Positions 1 to 7,592 of a stretch of DNA of 10,299 bases are shown piece by piece (the stretch's first letter is position 1; each line of letters begins with the position of its first letter). This stretch comes from Arenicella sp. (GTDB lineage Bacteria > Pseudomonadota > Gammaproteobacteria > Arenicellales > Arenicellaceae): positions 1 through 10,299 of the forward strand of contig JALZWI010000059.1 in assembly GCA_023299895.1 (NCBI GenBank), given 5' to 3'. Both the position numbers and the translations under genes were made by a program. The notes under the pieces were generated by a model. The model ran no database searches. It saw only the letters and a program-made list of their open reading frames with translations, and was not told the DNA's origin.

Positions 1-347
1 CGCTCATCAGCATGGCCTTCTAGAGAAACACGTGAGCCGCCTTGTTGCGCTAACTTACGAGCGTGCGCGCTAGCAATGATTCTTGAACGTTCATCAACAA
101 CCGTGCTGTTGTATTGAAAGTAAAGAGTTTTGTAATTAGTAGGGTCGCCTTCAATACCAAAGCGACTAGAGAGCTCTTGCGCTGAATAACCCGTATCCCA
201 TGCGTTTGAGCCACCACCATCACCATTGCCTACAGGTGCTACAGTACTACCATCATTACCATTAGTACCTTGATCTTTGTTACCAGCACATGCAGTAAGA
301 GTTAGGCCCAATGCCATTATTAATACTAAACTTAATTTACGATTCAT
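1..347 (-). CDS. pal: Peptidoglycan-associated lipoprotein Pal, C-terminus cut by window edge
   Basis: Pal is an outer-membrane lipoprotein that binds peptidoglycan and TolB. The gene starts with ATG at 347 and runs off the left edge, leaving 115 codons. The product opens with a lipoprotein signal peptide: a basic N-terminus (MNRK), a hydrophobic core and the lipobox LTAC, with the lipidated cysteine at residue 20. The following residue is Ala, which predicts outer-membrane sorting by Lol. Residues 21-50 form a Gly/Asn/Asp-rich linker. The OmpA-like domain starts near residue 74 (LYFQYN) and reaches the family hallmark EGHADE just before the edge. The first strand reads FQYN where many Pals have F-D-x-D; this is a mild deviation. 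A good Shine-Dalgarno (GGAG, 354-357) lies 6 nt before the ATG. The gene follows tolB after 37 nt, the usual order. It is about two thirds complete and this appears to be only the window boundary. Confidence 0.96.
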   Translation of the reverse strand, partial: MNRKLSLVLIMALGLTLTACAGNKDQGTNGNDGSTVAPVGNGDGGGSNAWDTGYSAQELSSRFGIEGDPTNYKTLYFQYNSTVVDERSRIIASAHARKLAQQGGSRVSLEGHADE

Positions 348-384
348 TTTTCGCTCCACGAATGTTTATTTTTTTGCCGTTTTA

Positions 385-1686
385 TTAATTTTTTATTGGC
401 GACCACGCTGGCTCACGTACATCACCATAAGTAAATTCTAACCGAGTCCGAATACGCCCATCAGATGATGCCACCATCAATGCTGGCTCAAAGCGATCTT
501 CAGTTGCGTACAATACCATGTCTCCATTCGGAGAAAAACTAGGAGATTCATCAAATTTGGCATTTGTCAGCATTGTAACCCTATTTGTCTCTTCATCCAT
601 CACTGCTATTTGCCCACCTTCATGCACCATAGTGAGTCGAGTACCCGTCGGATCATACGATGCGTTGGCATTTTCATCACCTTCAAAGGTCACGCGAGTA
701 GTATCTCCACCGCTTAACGATGCAAGATAGATTTGCGCTTTACCAGTACGGTTTGAGGTAAATAATAGACCACGACCATCTGGCGTCCACGCAGGTTCTG
801 TGTCTATTCCATAATGAGTGCTTATTCGAGTGTGTTGCTTGCTATTAATATCATAGACATACACATCTGGACTGCCATGTCGTGATGTTGAATACGCCAA
901 ACGGCTTCCATCAGGAGACCAAGCAGGTGCAGTATTAATACCTGAGAACTGAGCAATAATCTCTGTTTGGCCGGTATTCAATTGCATTATCTGTACTATT
1001 GAACCACCCTCGCCAAACGATACGAACGCTAGACGCGAGCCATCTCGTGACCAACTTGGAGATAATAACGGACCCCAAGAACCATAAACTTCTTGTGCAC
1101 CATAACCATCCCAATCACTCACCATTAATTGATAACGATAACGCTGAAATTCGATTTCACTGCGTTTGATGTACGCAATGCGCGAATTAAATGCACCCGA
1201 GCGGCCAGTAAAGGCGTTATAAACATGGTCGCTGATAATGTGCCCAGCTTTACGTAAATCCTCTCTACGTAAATTTGGAATACGTTGCCCCGCACCAATT
1301 TGTTGTTCACGAGCAACATCGTAGATATGAAATCTAACCTCATATAAGTCACTTTCTAATTTCCAAATTTCACCAATCACCAATGCCTCTGCATCAACAA
1401 AACGCCAGTCCTTAAAGCGGACTTCATCATTGGTGGCTGGAAAACTTATATAATTGGTCTTACTAATAGGCTCAAATTTTCCTGATGCGCGTAGATCGGC
1501 TCTGACCACTTCATCAATTTGATGCTCTAGCGGCTCAATGCTTTTGAACGGCACGATGGCAATGGGGATGCCGCGAACCTGCCCACCACCTATTTCGCCA
1601 ACCAGTTTTTGAGATTGTGCCTGGTTAGCAAGCATCAAGCTTGCTAACATTATTAATTTTAATCCTGCTTTCAGTGTTTTATTCAT
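385..1686 (-). CDS. tolB: Tol-Pal system periplasmic beta-propeller protein TolB
   Basis: TolB is the periplasmic protein that links the TolQRA motor to Pal and the outer membrane. The 433-residue product matches the family length. It has a Sec signal peptide (MNKTLK, then a Leu/Met/Ala-rich core) with likely cleavage after an A-Q-S near residue 25. An N-terminal TolB domain follows (about 27-160, containing GQRIPNLR). From about 190 there is a C-terminal propeller whose blades repeat the motif PAWSPDG / PAWTPDG / SFSPNG, each followed by a short hydrophobic strand. The last blade ends PAWSPIKN. The ATG at 1686 lies 6 nt after the tolA stop; the Shine-Dalgarno is weak (GGA), so coupled translation with tolA is likely. 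No breaks or odd residues were seen. Confidence 0.97.
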   Translation of the reverse strand: MNKTLKAGLKLIMLASLMLANQAQSQKLVGEIGGGQVRGIPIAIVPFKSIEPLEHQIDEVVRADLRASGKFEPISKTNYISFPATNDEVRFKDWRFVDAEALVIGEIWKLESDLYEVRFHIYDVAREQQIGAGQRIPNLRREDLRKAGHIISDHVYNAFTGRSGAFNSRIAYIKRSEIEFQRYRYQLMVSDWDGYGAQEVYGSWGPLLSPSWSRDGSRLAFVSFGEGGSIVQIMQLNTGQTEIIAQFSGINTAPAWSPDGSRLAYSTSRHGSPDVYVYDINSKQHTRISTHYGIDTEPAWTPDGRGLLFTSNRTGKAQIYLASLSGGDTTRVTFEGDENANASYDPTGTRLTMVHEGGQIAVMDEETNRVTMLTNAKFDESPSFSPNGDMVLYATEDRFEPALMVASSDGRIRTRLEFTYGDVREPAWSPIKN

Positions 1687-1692
1687 ATCTGC

Positions 1693-2601
1693 TTAATCCA
1701 ATACTTTTACTATAAAATCAAAGTCCCAAAACTGCTGATTCACCTGAGACTCAGTCACTGAATCAGGTATTGGTAATGGGCTCGCTTTAAAGACAGCCGT
1801 TTCTACTGAACGGTCATATTGTACACTTCCACTTGATTCTATCGTACGCACTGATTGTACTTCACCAGATGGAGATACCTTAATATTTACTATAGTTTTA
1901 CGCCAACTTTCTATTCCTGGGTCTAGAGTACGTACTGCCTTGATACGTTGGCCTATCATGGCCAAATGTTTTTGAACCAAGGTGGTAGTTCGCTCTTTCG
2001 ATATCTGGTCTGCCAAAAAAGATTCTTCGGCAGCAAGTTGCTCCTGCAGTTGTTTTTTCAACTCAGCATCTTGTTGTTCTTTTAGCTGGTTGGCTAATTC
2101 TTCTTTACGTTGTTGTTCTTCAGCCAATTTATTTTTACGCTCAGCTTCTGCGGCTTCTTCTTTCTTGCGCTCTGCCAGTTCTTTTTCTCGCTGCTCATCT
2201 TCTTCTTTGCGTTTTAGAGCTAGCGCTTCACGTTCTTTTTGCAGTTCTGCCGTCTTTTCTTTTTCTTGCTCTTGTTCCTTTTTAAGATCTTCAATACGAT
2301 CTTTTTCTTGTTGCGCCTGAGCTTGCAAATCTTTTAACCGTTGCTGCTCGAGTTCCCTTTGCTGTTCTTTTTCATTGTCTTGTTGTTTGATTAAATCTTG
2401 ATGTTTCTCTAACTCTGCTTGATCAACGGTTGTAGCTCTAACAATATCCACTTTATCGGCATCGGCTGCCTCAATAACTTCTCTGCTGTCTTTAGTGAAA
2501 TTCACAAAGAGTGCACCAATGATGATGACATGCACCAATGCTGCCGCTGTATAAGCAATAGTTTTATTACTACGTCTATTTCGTTTACCGTGTGCGCTCA
2601 T
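1693..2601 (-). CDS. tolA: Tol-Pal system inner-membrane protein TolA
   Basis: TolA spans the periplasm and transmits proton-motive-force energy from TolQR to TolB/Pal. The 302-residue product has the three expected parts. A short basic cytoplasmic N-terminus and one membrane helix come first (about 14-35). A very charged Lys/Glu/Gln/Ala-rich coiled coil follows (about 60-205). A globular C-terminal TolA/TonB-like domain ends the protein (about 207-302, with SPSGEVQSV, ESSG, AVFKASPLPIP). In E. coli a conserved Ser and His four residues apart in the membrane helix contact TolQR; here His24 is kept but the Ser position is Ala20. The C-terminal domain has no cysteines, unlike the enterobacterial one. 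The gene starts 3 nt after the tolR stop. The coiled coil is shorter than in E. coli TolA (421 residues), as in many other gammaproteobacteria. Confidence 0.95.
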   Translation of the reverse strand: MSAHGKRNRRSNKTIAYTAAALVHVIIIGALFVNFTKDSREVIEAADADKVDIVRATTVDQAELEKHQDLIKQQDNEKEQQRELEQQRLKDLQAQAQQEKDRIEDLKKEQEQEKEKTAELQKEREALALKRKEEDEQREKELAERKKEEAAEAERKNKLAEEQQRKEELANQLKEQQDAELKKQLQEQLAAEESFLADQISKERTTTLVQKHLAMIGQRIKAVRTLDPGIESWRKTIVNIKVSPSGEVQSVRTIESSGSVQYDRSVETAVFKASPLPIPDSVTESQVNQQFWDFDFIVKVLD

Positions 2602-2604
2602 GGT

Positions 2605-3027
2605 TTAATCAATCTGTATCGGTTCAGTTACTAAGCTAACTGTTGGCACGCCAGCATTTTTCAAAATCACCATTGCTTGCAGTACATCATCATACATTGA
2701 TTGCTTATCGCCTCTGACCAAAAAATCAGTGTTAGGTTTCAATCCATATAACGCCGCCGCCGCTACCTGTACCTCTTCTCGAGTTTTCTCAAGATCGTCA
2801 ATATACAGTTGGCCTTGTGCATCCACCGTCAAAATAAACGGTTCGGGTGAGTCTTCATTGAGTGGAATCGGGTTTGCGCTGGTCTGTGGTAAATCAATTT
2901 TGACTCCCTCGGTAAGCAAAGGCGCAGTCACCATAAAAATAATCAGCAACACCAGCATCACATCAATGTAAGGCACAACATTGATCTCAGCAATTGGTTT
3001 ATTTCGCTTGGTGTTACGGTAGCTCAT
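2605..3027 (-). CDS. tolR: Tol-Pal system inner-membrane protein TolR
   Basis: TolR is the ExbD-like partner of TolQ in the proton-driven motor. The 140-residue product matches the family length. It has a short cytoplasmic N-terminus, then the signature EINVVPYIDVMLVLLIIFMV, a single membrane helix (about 20-37) carrying the essential proton-pathway aspartate (Asp22, equivalent to E. coli Asp23). TAPLLTEGVKIDLPQ leads into the periplasmic domain, which contains LYIDD, VRGDKQ and the closing VSLVTEP. The start at 3027 has no strong Shine-Dalgarno. It lies 46 nt after the tolQ stop and 3 nt before tolA. No anomalies were seen. Confidence 0.97.
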   Translation of the reverse strand: MSYRNTKRNKPIAEINVVPYIDVMLVLLIIFMVTAPLLTEGVKIDLPQTSANPIPLNEDSPEPFILTVDAQGQLYIDDLEKTREEVQVAAAALYGLKPNTDFLVRGDKQSMYDDVLQAMVILKNAGVPTVSLVTEPIQID

Positions 3028-3073
3028 TTCAGGCAGTATTAGTCAGAATATTGGTATTGATATGGGGTCTATA

Positions 3074-3838
3074 TTAGCTGGAAGTCTGAGTGACCAGTTG
3101 TCGGTTTACTAAACTAACAAACTCTTCCATAAAAATTTCATAACGGCCAATCAGCTTATCGACTTGGGTTGAGTAACGATTGTAAGCTATTACTGCCGGA
3201 ATCGCAGCAAACAAACCCATCGCAGTTGCAATTAATGCTTCAGCAATACCTGGCGCAACACTCGAAACAGTCGCTTGTTGTGTTGATAAGCCCAGCGCAC
3301 GAAATGAATTCATAATTCCCCAAACCGTACCGAAGAGTCCAACGTAAGGGCTTGTCGATCCAACAGTGGCTAAAAAGGGTATCTGCGATTCAAGGTGTTC
3401 AATTTCACGACTTAACTCAACTCGCATGGCGCGTTGAACCGCATCAAGCAAGTCATTATTATTGGCATAACCACGTTCTGCAAGACGCCCATACTCCCGA
3501 TAACCGGCAACAAATATTTCTGACATGCCAGAGGAATTTTTAGTTTGCGCACCCCATTTATTATAGAGGGTTTGCATACTGCCACCTGACCAGAACTCAT
3601 GTTCAAAATCTTTGGTCAACCGGTTTTCACGACGCAGTGCAAAAAACTTGGAAAAAATCACTGACCATGAAAATAACGAGGCCAATAGCAGCAGCAGCAT
3701 GACTAACTGAACTGTTAAGCTTGCTTCGGAAATTAAGTGGATGATAGACATGTTGTCATGCGCAGCAGCACTTCCAACACTGTTTGTGACAGCGTTAGCT
3801 ATATCGAGTGCCTCAGCGGCAATATTATCTTCACCCAT
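3074..3838 (-). CDS. tolQ: Tol-Pal system inner-membrane proton channel subunit TolQ
   Basis: TolQ is the MotA/ExbB-like subunit that forms the proton path with TolR. The 254-residue product has a first membrane helix at about 43-64, a cytoplasmic domain (about 66-155) and two further helices. These carry the conserved YVGLFGTVWGIM (165-176, with Thr171) and APGIAEALIATAMGLFAAIPAV (195-216, with Thr205). The end, YEIFMEEFVSLVNRQ, is typical. The product is longer than E. coli TolQ (230 residues) because of a 29-residue Ala/Asn-rich N-terminal extension before Met30, where homology to the usual start begins. I keep the ATG at 3838 because an AGG lies 6 nt upstream, whereas Met30 (3751) has no Shine-Dalgarno at a workable distance and no alternative GTG/TTG lies between. 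It sits 38 nt downstream of ybgC. Confidence 0.95.
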   Translation of the reverse strand: MGEDNIAAEALDIANAVTNSVGSAAAHDNMSIIHLISEASLTVQLVMLLLLLASLFSWSVIFSKFFALRRENRLTKDFEHEFWSGGSMQTLYNKWGAQTKNSSGMSEIFVAGYREYGRLAERGYANNNDLLDAVQRAMRVELSREIEHLESQIPFLATVGSTSPYVGLFGTVWGIMNSFRALGLSTQQATVSSVAPGIAEALIATAMGLFAAIPAVIAYNRYSTQVDKLIGRYEIFMEEFVSLVNRQLVTQTSS

Positions 3839-3844
3839 GTCAAA

Positions 3845-3848
3845 CCTA
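3845..3848 (-). promoter_or_regulatory. Ribosome binding site deciding the tolQ start
   Basis: On the minus strand the sequence is TAGG, followed by a 6-nt spacer and the ATG at 3838. It supports the long form of TolQ over the internal Met30 start, which lacks a comparable site. Confidence 0.45.
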
Positions 3849-3876
3849 TTCGTTAATGATTTTGATACTGTTGCGA

Positions 3877-4278
3877 CTATTTACTGCTTGCAGTCAGCTT
3901 GGTTAGTAGCGCCTCAGGCATAGTCGTTAATTTAAACGATGTTTTGTCTAATGTCGCTAACTTTATCTTCGCTGAGCATAATAGTTGCTCTTGATTGTAG
4001 ATATTTTGCTGTAACAGAAGTTTAACCTTACCTATGTGCAATATTTCACAGCTAACCGTTAGGTAATCTAATAATCGGCCTGGTGCGACAAAATCTAATT
4101 CTGCCTTACGAACGGCAAATACGATGCCTTGCTCGTTTTGCAATTCGGCAACACTAAAACCCAAACTAGCCAACCATTCAGAACGACAACGTTCCATATA
4201 TTTTAGATAATTTGCGTGATAGACAACGCCGCCAGCATCGGTATCTTCATAGTAAACACGTTCAGTTTTTTCGAACAT
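3877..4278 (-). CDS. ybgC: Tol-Pal associated acyl-CoA thioesterase YbgC
   Basis: YbgC is a small hotdog-fold thioesterase, conserved as the first gene of tol-pal clusters and associated with the cytoplasmic membrane. From the ATG at 4278 the product is 133 residues (E. coli 134). The active-site block YYEDTDAGGVVYHANY spans residues 9-24; Asp14 aligns with the catalytic Asp18 of E. coli YbgC and His21 with its His25. The reading frame is open upstream to a TTG at 4287, which would add three residues (MTK) and overlap ruvB by 8 nt. I prefer the ATG because it fits the family start and lies one base after the ruvB TAA (TAAAATG), an arrangement typical of translational coupling. No Shine-Dalgarno is obvious for either start. 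Confidence 0.94.
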   Translation of the reverse strand: MFEKTERVYYEDTDAGGVVYHANYLKYMERCRSEWLASLGFSVAELQNEQGIVFAVRKAELDFVAPGRLLDYLTVSCEILHIGKVKLLLQQNIYNQEQLLCSAKIKLATLDKTSFKLTTMPEALLTKLTASSK

Positions 4279-4279
4279 T

Positions 4280-5338
4280 TTAGTCAAATAATTTATTTTG
4301 CGCTGTGCTGCTATTACTCTGATCGGTCAAACCAAAATGCGCCCAGGCGCGTTTTGTGACAACTCGCCCTCTAGGAGTACGCATCATAAAGCCTTGTTGA
4401 ATCAAATATGGTTCAATCACATCCTCAATAGTGCCGCGCTCTTCACCAATGGCTGCGGCAAGACTGTCAATACCAACAGGCCCGCCATCGAATTTTTGCA
4501 TGATCGCTTTTAGTAACTGGCGATCCATATTATCTAATCCATTCGGGTCGACTTCCATCATATCGAGCGCCAAAATCGCCATTTCTTCGGTTAAACGGCC
4601 TTGACCTTTAACCTCAGCATAATCACGCACGCGCCGTAACAAACGATTGGCAATGCGAGGCGTACCACGTGAACGATCAGCAATCGTTTTCACACCAGCA
4701 GACTCAGTTGGCACCGACAATATATCGGATGATCGCTGCACAATGGTTGCCAAGTCCTCTTGATTGTAATACTCCAAACGCTGCACAATACCAAACCGGT
4801 CCCGCAATGGTGAAGTTAGTAAACCAGCTCGCGTTGTCGCGCCAATCAAGGTAAAGGGCGGCAGCGATAATTTAACGGTACGGGCGGCTGGCCCTTCACC
4901 GATCATGATATCTAGCTCAAAATCTTCCATCGCAGGATAAAGAATTTCCTCTACGACAGGGCTTAGCCGATGAATTTCATCAATAAAGAGTACATCGTAC
5001 GGTTCTAAATTGGTCAGTACCGCTGCTAGGTCGCCCGCTCGCTCTAGAACAGGTCCAGAGGTCTGACGCATTTTGACATTGAGCTCTCGGGCAATAATAT
5101 TAGACAGTGTTGTCTTACCTAGGCCTGGCGGTCCAAACAATAAAACATGATCGAGTGATTCTTTACGGCTAGTCGCCGCTTGAATAAAAATAGTTAGCTG
5201 TTCTTTTAGTTTCGGTTGACCAACGAAATCATCCAAGTACTCGGGCCGTAAGCTTCGATCAATAACATCATCATCACCTAATCGTGCTTGCGGATTAATC
5301 ACACCTTCTAAATCAAGATCTGCAAAATCATCGTCCAT
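4280..5338 (-). CDS. ruvB: Holliday junction branch migration ATPase RuvB
   Basis: RuvB is the hexameric AAA+ motor that drives branch migration with RuvA and hands junctions to RuvC. The 352-residue product has the RuvB N-terminal segment ([11 protein letters not shown]) and Walker A GPPGLGKT (69-76). Walker B is LFIDEIH (Asp120-Glu121), sensor 1 is the GATTRAG region (about 167-173), and LRDRFG carries the expected arginine finger. The winged-helix C-terminus has [15 protein letters not shown] and PRGRVVT. The frame also opens at a GTG one codon earlier (5341). I chose the ATG at 5338 because it overlaps the ruvA stop as TGATG and has AGGG 7 nt upstream, a better spacing than the 4 nt left for the GTG. 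Coupling to ruvA is therefore likely. Confidence 0.98.
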   Translation of the reverse strand: MDDDFADLDLEGVINPQARLGDDDVIDRSLRPEYLDDFVGQPKLKEQLTIFIQAATSRKESLDHVLLFGPPGLGKTTLSNIIARELNVKMRQTSGPVLERAGDLAAVLTNLEPYDVLFIDEIHRLSPVVEEILYPAMEDFELDIMIGEGPAARTVKLSLPPFTLIGATTRAGLLTSPLRDRFGIVQRLEYYNQEDLATIVQRSSDILSVPTESAGVKTIADRSRGTPRIANRLLRRVRDYAEVKGQGRLTEEMAILALDMMEVDPNGLDNMDRQLLKAIMQKFDGGPVGIDSLAAAIGEERGTIEDVIEPYLIQQGFMMRTPRGRVVTKRAWAHFGLTDQSNSSTAQNKLFD

Positions 5339-5937
5339 CACAATACCCTGCCAGATAAAATTTTGAGTGATTCACGTATTAAATCTTCACTGCTTAAATC
5401 AACTGATAAGCTTCGAATAACTCGAGCTGCATCATTATTTTTATAACCAAGCGATTCGAGTGCCGCTACCGCATCTTCACGGTCAGTGTTACTGCTTGAG
5501 GTAGCGCTAGTGACCTCAATCGCATCGCCAAATGTTTTTTCTAATCGATCTTTTAATTCGACAATCAATCGTTGCGCAGTTTTTTTACCAATACCCGGCA
5601 CTTTACAAAGCAGGTTAAAATCATCGTCAGACATACATTGCATTAACTCTTGCAGAGACAGTGTCGACAGAACGGCTAAGGCAACTTTAGGGCCCACACC
5701 ATTAACTTTAATCAGACTACGAAAGACGTCGCGTTGTTGCTGACTGGCAAATGCATAAAGTAACTGCGCATCTTCACGTACCACCATATGCACATGCAAG
5801 GTAGCTTCTTGACCCACGGCTGGTAATTCATAAAAAGCAGAAAGTGGTGCTTCAAGTTCATAGCCAACACCGTTCACATTTAATAAAATGGTCGGCGCTT
5901 GTTTGTCGAGCAAAACACCTTTTAGCCATGCAATCAT
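5338..5937 (-). CDS. ruvA: Holliday junction recognition protein RuvA
   Basis: RuvA binds the four-way junction as a tetramer and loads RuvB. The 199-residue product has the OB-fold domain I (about 1-64, with [14 protein letters not shown] and [12 protein letters not shown]). Domain II has two helix-hairpin-helix motifs ([14 protein letters not shown] about 78-91 and [19 protein letters not shown] about 113-131). After a variable acidic/Ser-rich linker comes the C-terminal RuvB-binding domain (about 150-199, [20 protein letters not shown]). The ATG at 5937 overlaps the ruvC stop by one base (TAATG), and a GAGG lies 9 nt upstream inside ruvC. No anomalies were seen. Confidence 0.98.
   Translation of the reverse strand: MIAWLKGVLLDKQAPTILLNVNGVGYELEAPLSAFYELPAVGQEATLHVHMVVREDAQLLYAFASQQQRDVFRSLIKVNGVGPKVALAVLSTLSLQELMQCMSDDDFNLLCKVPGIGKKTAQRLIVELKDRLEKTFGDAIEVTSATSSSNTDREDAVAALESLGYKNNDAARVIRSLSVDLSSEDLIRESLKILSGRVL
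5346..5349 (-). promoter_or_regulatory. Ribosome binding site deciding the ruvB start
   Basis: AGGG on the minus strand, within the last codons of ruvA, is 7 nt before the ATG at 5338 and only 4 nt before the alternative GTG at 5341. It favours the ATG. Confidence 0.5.
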
Positions 5938-6503
5938 TAGGCCGTGCCTCGTCGTTTAATACGAGCACCTGATGACCCAGCTTTATCAATCGCCGCTTGC
6001 ATTTGTTGGTGATGCGCGTGACAGACAGCCGCCGCTAATGCATCGGACGCATCTTCTGGTGGCGCAACTCTTAAGTTAAGTAATACTCGCATCATATGTT
6101 GGACTTGTGTTTTATCGGCACGGCCTCGACCCACCACTGTTTTTTTTATTTCAGTCGCGCTGTATTCAGTAACCCCAATATCATTATTAACCGCCGCTAA
6201 AATCGCTGCACCACGAGCATGACCAAGCACTAATGCTGACTGAGGGTTTTTAGCCACAAACACTTTTTCGACAACGACAATATCAGGCCGGGTTTGTGCA
6301 ATGATAGTCTGCAGACGAGCGTAAATTTCTTGTAAGCGTTTACTTAAATCACCCTTTGGTAATTTAATTGATTCAGAATAGATGTGGGTTAAATCAGAGC
6401 CGTTGGCACTAATGACACCGGCGCCGGTTATTTGCGAACCCGGATCTATGCCTAAAATTACTGTGCTCTTTTTGGATGAATGATTTTGCAGTGAGTTCGG
6501 CAC
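5937..6503 (-). CDS. ruvC: Crossover junction endodeoxyribonuclease RuvC
   Basis: RuvC is the dimeric nuclease that cuts Holliday junctions. The 188-residue product keeps all four metal-binding acidic residues: Asp20 in GIDPG, Glu79 in VVVEKVF, and Asp151 and Asp154 in EDASDALA. It also keeps the aromatic residue after the catalytic Glu (Phe82) and the FVAKNPQSALVLGHARG and VVGRGRADKTQVQHM blocks. The start is GTG at 6503. It is the only usable start before the conserved core, because an in-frame TAA lies six codons upstream. It gives a 12-residue polar extension relative to the E. coli enzyme. The Shine-Dalgarno is poor. It begins 19 nt after yebC. Confidence 0.97.
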   Translation of the reverse strand: MPNSLQNHSSKKSTVILGIDPGSQITGAGVISANGSDLTHIYSESIKLPKGDLSKRLQEIYARLQTIIAQTRPDIVVVEKVFVAKNPQSALVLGHARGAAILAAVNNDIGVTEYSATEIKKTVVGRGRADKTQVQHMMRVLLNLRVAPPEDASDALAAAVCHAHHQQMQAAIDKAGSSGARIKRRGTA

Positions 6504-6522
6504 TTGTATGTCTGGACTTTAA

Positions 6523-7260
6523 TTAAGTAAATATTGACTCAGGAAAGTCTGCATTGGTGTAAACCTCTTGCACGTCGTCTAGGTCTTCCAAAGCATCAAC
6601 TAATTTCATCACTTTCTCAGCATCGGATTCACTTAATTCAATTTCATTTTCTGCTCGATACAACACTTCAGAGGATTCAGTTGCCATGTCGGCTTTATCC
6701 AACGCAATGATGACATCGTGGTAGGCCGTTGCCGGGCAAGTGATTTCAACAGTACCGTCATCATGCGTGACGATATCTTCGGCGCCAGGGTCAAGAACTA
6801 TTTCCATCACGGCTTCTTCGTCAGTGCCTTCAGGCATCAAAACAATACCCACTTTTTCAAACATATAGGCAACCGAACCGTCAGTGCCCAAATTACCATT
6901 GTATTTACTAAACGCGTGCCGAACTTCCGCTACCGTGCGATTTTTATTGTCAGTGCTGCATTCAACCAGTACAGCGATACCTGACGGGGCATAACCTTCG
7001 TAACGAATTTCGTCGTAGCTAACGCCTTCTAAGTCACCGGTTCCGCGTTTGACGGCTCGCTCAACCGTATCTCGGGTCATGTTCACGCCCAGTGCTTTAT
7101 CAACGGCTATTCTAAGTGCCGCATTGGAATCAACATCACCGCCGCCTTCGCGCGCCGCAACCGTTATTTCACGAATGTGCTTAGTGAATACTTTACCGCG
7201 TTTAGCGTCTTGCGCTGCCTTGCGGTGCTTGATGTTTGCCCACTTACTATGTCCAGCCAT
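6523..7260 (-). CDS. yebC: YebC/PmpR (TACO1) family protein
   Basis: The 245-residue product matches the family closely in length and sequence. It starts MAGHSKWANIKHRKAAQDAKRG, continues with GGGDVDSNAALRIAVDKA, ERAVKRGTGDLEGV, YEGYAPSG and NRTVAEVRHAFSKYNGNLG, and ends with the acidic C-terminal domain (about 135-245). Members were first described as DNA-binding transcriptional regulators. More recent work on YebC and its mitochondrial homologue TACO1 points to a ribosome-associated role in translation of proline-rich stretches. The two roles cannot be told apart from this sequence. It is the first gene of the ruv cluster, as in many gammaproteobacteria. The start is the ATG at 7260; a weak GAG lies a few bases upstream. 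Confidence 0.97.
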   Translation of the reverse strand: MAGHSKWANIKHRKAAQDAKRGKVFTKHIREITVAAREGGGDVDSNAALRIAVDKALGVNMTRDTVERAVKRGTGDLEGVSYDEIRYEGYAPSGIAVLVECSTDNKNRTVAEVRHAFSKYNGNLGTDGSVAYMFEKVGIVLMPEGTDEEAVMEIVLDPGAEDIVTHDDGTVEITCPATAYHDVIIALDKADMATESSEVLYRAENEIELSESDAEKVMKLVDALEDLDDVQEVYTNADFPESIFT

Positions 7261-7267
7261 AAAAACT

Positions 7268-7338
7268 CAGAGTTAGTTGAAGTCAATTTGTGTAGAACTA
7301 AATTCTAACACTCCTTTAATTGATTAACACTAACTCTG
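7268..7338. repeat. 10-bp perfect inverted repeat flanking the yebC promoter region
   Basis: CAGAGTTAGT at 7268-7277 and its exact reverse complement ACTAACTCTG at 7329-7338 are separated by 51 nt. The near arm ends 7 nt before the yebC ATG. If a transcript covers both arms the stem would sit beside the start codon; otherwise it is a DNA dyad around the candidate promoter. Chance is possible in this AT-rich stretch. Confidence 0.4.
7302..7330 (-). promoter_or_regulatory. Candidate extended -10 promoter for the yebC-ruv cluster
   Basis: On the minus strand TGTTAGAAT (7302-7310) is a TGn extended -10 with a hexamer one base from TATAAT. A weak -35 (GTGTTA, 7325-7330, 3 of 6 matches) lies 17 nt upstream. 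The predicted transcription start is near 7295, about 35 nt before the yebC ATG. This is a sequence match only. Confidence 0.3.
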
Positions 7339-7565
7339 TGGGGATTAAAGTTAACGCTGAAATGTGTAAACCACTCGCCTAAGCGTTGCAGAATAGAGTT
7401 CAAAGCGCATCTTACGAAAAGCTGCTTAAGGGCGAGTTGTTGGTCTTGTACAAACTCACGGTGCACCTTCAATATACTATGCTGCCGTAGAAATACATTT
7501 AACCTTGTCTCGCCTTCTATTGAATCTTGTACAGATAAGATAAACTGTTTAAATTGTAATGGCAT
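7305..7565 (-). pseudogene. Truncated DGR-associated HRDC-family accessory protein
   Basis: The open frame codes for 86 residues from an ATG at 7565. Its first ~43 residues (to about 7437) show the pattern I know from the N-terminus of HRDC-domain proteins encoded beside diversity-generating retroelement reverse transcriptases. The pattern is a start of the type M-x-x-x-F-x-x-x-I-x-V-x-D, then E-x-x-L-N-x-F-L-R-x-H-x-x-L-x-V-x-R-E-F-V-x-D. Here it reads RLNVFLRQH and KVHREFVQD. The usual continuation (N-S-F-W-x-F-C-V-x-Y-L and then the HRDC domain) is absent. The remaining ~43 residues look like translated intergenic DNA and run into the yebC promoter region. Complete relatives are roughly 140 residues or longer. 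It lies 96 nt downstream of the variable-region gene fragment. The family call is from memory of the motif pattern and not from a search. Confidence 0.55.
7373..7437. repeat. Imperfect inverted repeat at the end of HRDC-fragment homology
   Basis: Arms ACTCGCCTAAGC (7373-7384) and GCTTAAGGGCGAGT (7424-7437) are inverted copies differing by a 2-nt insertion, with a 39-nt spacer. The outer arm begins just where similarity to the HRDC-type protein stops, so it may mark a recombination junction or a hairpin. It is not followed by a T-run in either direction. Confidence 0.4.
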
Positions 7566-7592
7566 TGACTATTTACCGATATTAGCAGCTGC

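Noticed and set aside
361..400. Terminator in the T-rich gap between tolB and pal
   Set aside because: The T-runs are on the plus strand, opposite to transcription, and no stable stem is visible; pal has its own good ribosome binding site and is expected to be co-transcribed.
1982..2320. Plus-strand open frame rich in Ser and Cys
   Set aside because: It is the antisense of the Lys/Glu/Gln-rich TolA coiled coil; this composition is expected from such shadows.
4279..4287. TTG start for YbgC adding three residues
   Set aside because: The ATG at 4278 fits the family start and couples to the ruvB stop; the TTG has no ribosome binding site.
7373..7437. Integron attC site, because of the inverted arms with extra unpaired bases and flanking CAACAA
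   Set aside because: The required terminal boxes are missing: the right end does not fit GTTRRRY, and there is no cassette gene or integrase nearby.
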